Shown here piece after piece: positions 6,513-7,951 of a DNA stretch of 7,951 nt. The notes beneath the pieces were generated by a model. It ran no database searches, had not been told where the DNA came from, and worked only from the letters and a program-made list of their open reading frames with translations. This DNA is from Betaproteobacteria bacterium (GTDB lineage Bacteria; Pseudomonadota; Gammaproteobacteria; Burkholderiales; Casimicrobiaceae): assembly GCA_013298455.1 (NCBI GenBank), contig JAAFHR010000142.1:1-7951 (forward strand), given 5' to 3'. The stretch's first letter is position 1. Every line of letters begins with the position of its first letter. A program made the translations under genes and the position numbers.

Positions 6513-6928
6513 GTGACCGCCACTTCGTTTCTCCTCGTTCTACTCGCCGCGCTGATCCACGCGACTAGGAATCTACTCGCAAAAAAAGCGGGCGGCGGCG
6601 CGGCGTTTGTGTTTCTTGGCGTCGTGGCGATGGTTGCGATTTACCTGCCCGTGATGCTGGTGTGGTGGTGGCAAACGCCCTCATTGATCGTCGACATCAC
6701 AGCGATGCAGTGGCTCTTTATGGCGATGTCGGCCATTGTGCATGTGGCTTATTCGCTATCGCTGCAGCGTGGGTATCAAACGGCGGATTACGGCGTGGTG
6801 TACCCGATTGCTCGGGGCGCGGGGCCGTTTCTATCGAGCGTGGCGGCGATCTTGTTTTTGGGCGAAGCGGTCACGGTTGCCTCGGCGCTTGGCGTTGTGG
6901 GATCATTGTGGCGTTGATAGATCGATAG
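6513..6928 (+). pseudogene. Truncated, frameshifted EamA/DMT-superfamily transporter (N-terminal half only)
   Basis: EamA-family transporters normally have about 290 residues and ten helices as two repeated halves. Only the first half is present. The GTG 6513 frame (an in-frame stop at 6501 leaves no other start) reads FLLVLLAALIHAT, then hydrophobic segments at about 31-54 and 67-85, and YGVVYPIARGAGPF with the following GEAVTVASALGVVG, all typical of the first EamA repeat. The frame breaks at about 6900: frame one ends GSLWR-stop at 6917. Moving one base gives the expected continuation GIIVALIDR, which stops at 6928. Residue 19 is Arg (AGG 6567-6569) in HATRNLLAKKA, where relatives usually have Trp. 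The second half is absent and a sigma factor gene starts at 6939. This suggests a decayed remnant. A functional four- or five-helix half-transporter is possible but less likely. Confidence 0.7.
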
Positions 6929-6938
6929 GTCAGGCTTC

Positions 6939-7523
6939 GTGGCTCCACCTGCAGTTGAACCCACCCAAACCGATGCTCCCCGAGACAGCGGCGAGCTAAG
7001 AAATCGCTTTGCCGAGCTGTATCCCGATATCAAGCGCCTTGCCCGTGCCCGGCTCGCTCAAGCCGGTGGTGTGACCGGACTCAACGCCACGGCATTGGTG
7101 CACGAAGGCTTCATGCGAATCGCCGAGCGCGAGGGCTTGCAGGGCGAAACGCGGCAACAATTCTTCGCCTACATCGGTAAAGTGCTTCGCTCAATCGTGA
7201 TCGATTTTGTGCGCGAGCGAGATGCTGAAAAACGCGGCGGCGGCGTGACTTTGCTCACGATGTCACACGCCGATGCAGCGCCCTCGGCATGGATGGAGGT
7301 TGGCAGCTTGCTCGATTTGGATCGCGCGCTCGATGATTTGAAAGCACTCGATCTGCGGCTGTATCAAATCATCGAAATGCACGTTTTTTCTGGCCTCACG
7401 TGCACCGAAGTGGGCGCTGAGCTGGGTTTGACCGAGCGCACCGTGAATCGCGAATTGCTCAAAGCTCGAACGCTGCTGGCGCGTGCGTTAGGCGATGATG
7501 TCGCCAATAAAGCCAGCGATTGA
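6939..7523 (+). CDS. ECF-type sigma factor, Ser/Thr-kinase-linked class (PF07638/TIGR02999-like, ECF43-like)
   Basis: This is an alternative sigma factor that would direct RNA polymerase to its own promoter set. The protein has 194 residues. Region 2 covers about 20-100, including TALVHEGFMRIAE (51-63) for region 2.2 and the segment FFAYIGKVLRSIVIDFVRERDAEKRGGG, with the KRGGG ending typical of TIGR02999 proteins. Region 4 is C-terminal with a helix-turn-helix around EVGAELGLTERTVNRELLKAR. In most ECF factors region 2.2 is acidic (DAED-like). Here it reads GLNATALVHE, with Thr46 and Thr51 available. No anti-sigma gene is adjacent; a Ser/Thr kinase follows instead. GTG 6939 is the only usable start after the in-frame stop at 6918, and TAGG about 9 bases upstream may serve as ribosome site. 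The gene follows the transporter remnant by only 10-21 bases. Confidence 0.92.
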   Translation: MAPPAVEPTQTDAPRDSGELRNRFAELYPDIKRLARARLAQAGGVTGLNATALVHEGFMRIAEREGLQGETRQQFFAYIGKVLRSIVIDFVRERDAEKRGGGVTLLTMSHADAAPSAWMEVGSLLDLDRALDDLKALDLRLYQIIEMHVFSGLTCTEVGAELGLTERTVNRELLKARTLLARALGDDVANKASD

Positions 7524-7561
7524 TGTCGGTCGGTCGCATCGGCTTTCGTCTATCCGTTTGA
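7523..7561 (+). CDS. 12-codon mini-ORF bridging sigma factor and kinase (possible coupling peptide)
   Basis: ATG 7523 overlaps the sigma factor stop as TGATG (7521-7525). The frame reads MSVGRIGFRLSV and its TGA (7559-7561) overlaps the kinase ATG, again as TGATG (7559-7563). Such a chain could let ribosomes terminate and restart twice, coupling kinase translation to the sigma factor. No Shine-Dalgarno sequence precedes either start. A short ORF like this can occur by chance and no function is claimed for the peptide. Confidence 0.3.
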   Translation: MSVGRIGFRLSV

Positions 7562-7951
7562 TGAATTCGCCATTTAAGGTTTCGCCCGCGCACTGGGCTC
7601 GCGTCTCTGCATTGTTTGACCAATTCATCGAACTCGATGCAGCGGCACGCACGACTGCGCTTGAACAATTGCGAGCCAGCGAACCCGACGTCGCCGCTGA
7701 GCTCACGGCGCTGCTGCTTGACGCGGCAAGGAGCGGCGCGCCCAATACGTCTGCATCCGCGCCGAGCAAACTCAGCATTGCACCGTTCACCCAGCTTCTG
7801 AGCGCGGCGCTCGCCGACAATGCAGCGATTCACTTGCCTGGCGAGCGATTCGGTGCGTGGTCGCTCGAAGCCAAAATTGGTAGCGGCGGCATGGGTGAAG
7901 TGTGGCGCGCGAACCGCAACGACGGGTTGTTCGAAGGCAAGGCCGCGGTCA
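7561..7951 (+). CDS. Ser/Thr protein kinase (Hanks type), N-terminal part only, cut by window edge
   Basis: This kinase most likely phosphorylates the upstream sigma factor or a protein linked to it. The frame begins at ATG 7561 and gives 130 residues before the window ends. Residues 1 to about 94 form an N-terminal extension with the pattern W-x2-V-x2-LFDQFIELD, R, L and TALL, often seen before the kinase domain in large bacterial kinases of this type. The kinase domain starts at FGAWSLEAKIG. It shows the glycine-rich loop IGSGGMGEV (106-114), then EGKAAV (125-130), so the next codon, of which only the first A is present, should be the ATP-binding VAIK lysine. The catalytic loop and everything after it lie outside the window. 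No ribosome site is evident, and TTG 7558 is an alternative start. In relatives the kinase is often followed by a TPR or other sensory region, which cannot be checked here. Confidence 0.9.
   Translation, partial: MNSPFKVSPAHWARVSALFDQFIELDAAARTTALEQLRASEPDVAAELTALLLDAARSGAPNTSASAPSKLSIAPFTQLLSAALADNAAIHLPGERFGAWSLEAKIGSGGMGEVWRANRNDGLFEGKAAV

Noticed and set aside
7459..7833. Minus-strand frames of 110-124 codons opposite the kinase start
   Set aside because: They are antisense to the sigma end and to the kinase frame, which carries a recognisable glycine loop.

Overview
The window looks like chromosomal DNA of a Gram-negative proteobacterium. The order ruvB-ybgC-tolQ-tolR-tolA, the RuvA start (MIGKLTGTLA) and the TolA C-terminal segment (SSGNAAYDQAVERAILKSSPLPKP) fit a betaproteobacterium best. 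This is judged from family knowledge, with no database search, and no species is claimed. Most of the DNA is moderately GC-rich. One AT-rich island lies near 6281-6370.

Region 1 (1-3472, all on the minus strand, read leftwards) is a conserved housekeeping block: ruvB, ybgC, tolQ, tolR and the almost complete start of tolA. ruvB and ybgC overlap by 4 bases. tolQ/tolR and tolR/tolA are separated by only 9 and 7 bases, so the block is probably one operon. It joins the Holliday-junction motor RuvB to the Tol machinery, which uses the proton motive force to link inner and outer membranes during division.

Region 2 (3570-5594, plus strand) is a secreted or periplasmic S9-family serine peptidase with an intact Ser-Asp-His triad. 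It lies antiparallel between ruvB and ruvA and so splits the usual ruvAB pair.

Region 3 (5602-6189, minus strand) is ruvA. Its stop codon is 7 bases from the peptidase stop. No ruvC is found upstream. Instead there is a 323-base intergenic region holding an AT-rich island with several inverted repeats.

Region 4 (6513-7951, plus strand) is accessory in character. It starts with the N-terminal half of an EamA/DMT transporter that looks broken by a frameshift and lacks its second half. An ECF sigma factor of the Ser/Thr-kinase-associated type (PF07638/TIGR02999-like, ECF43-like) starts 21 bases after the transporter frame closes. Next comes a 12-codon mini-ORF that overlaps both neighbours by TGATG, and then a Ser/Thr protein kinase cut off by the window edge at its VAIK lysine. 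In the sigma factor, the acidic stretch usual in region 2.2 is replaced by a Thr-containing one. With the linked kinase, this suggests a sigma factor switched on by phosphorylation, which is the most interesting system in the window.
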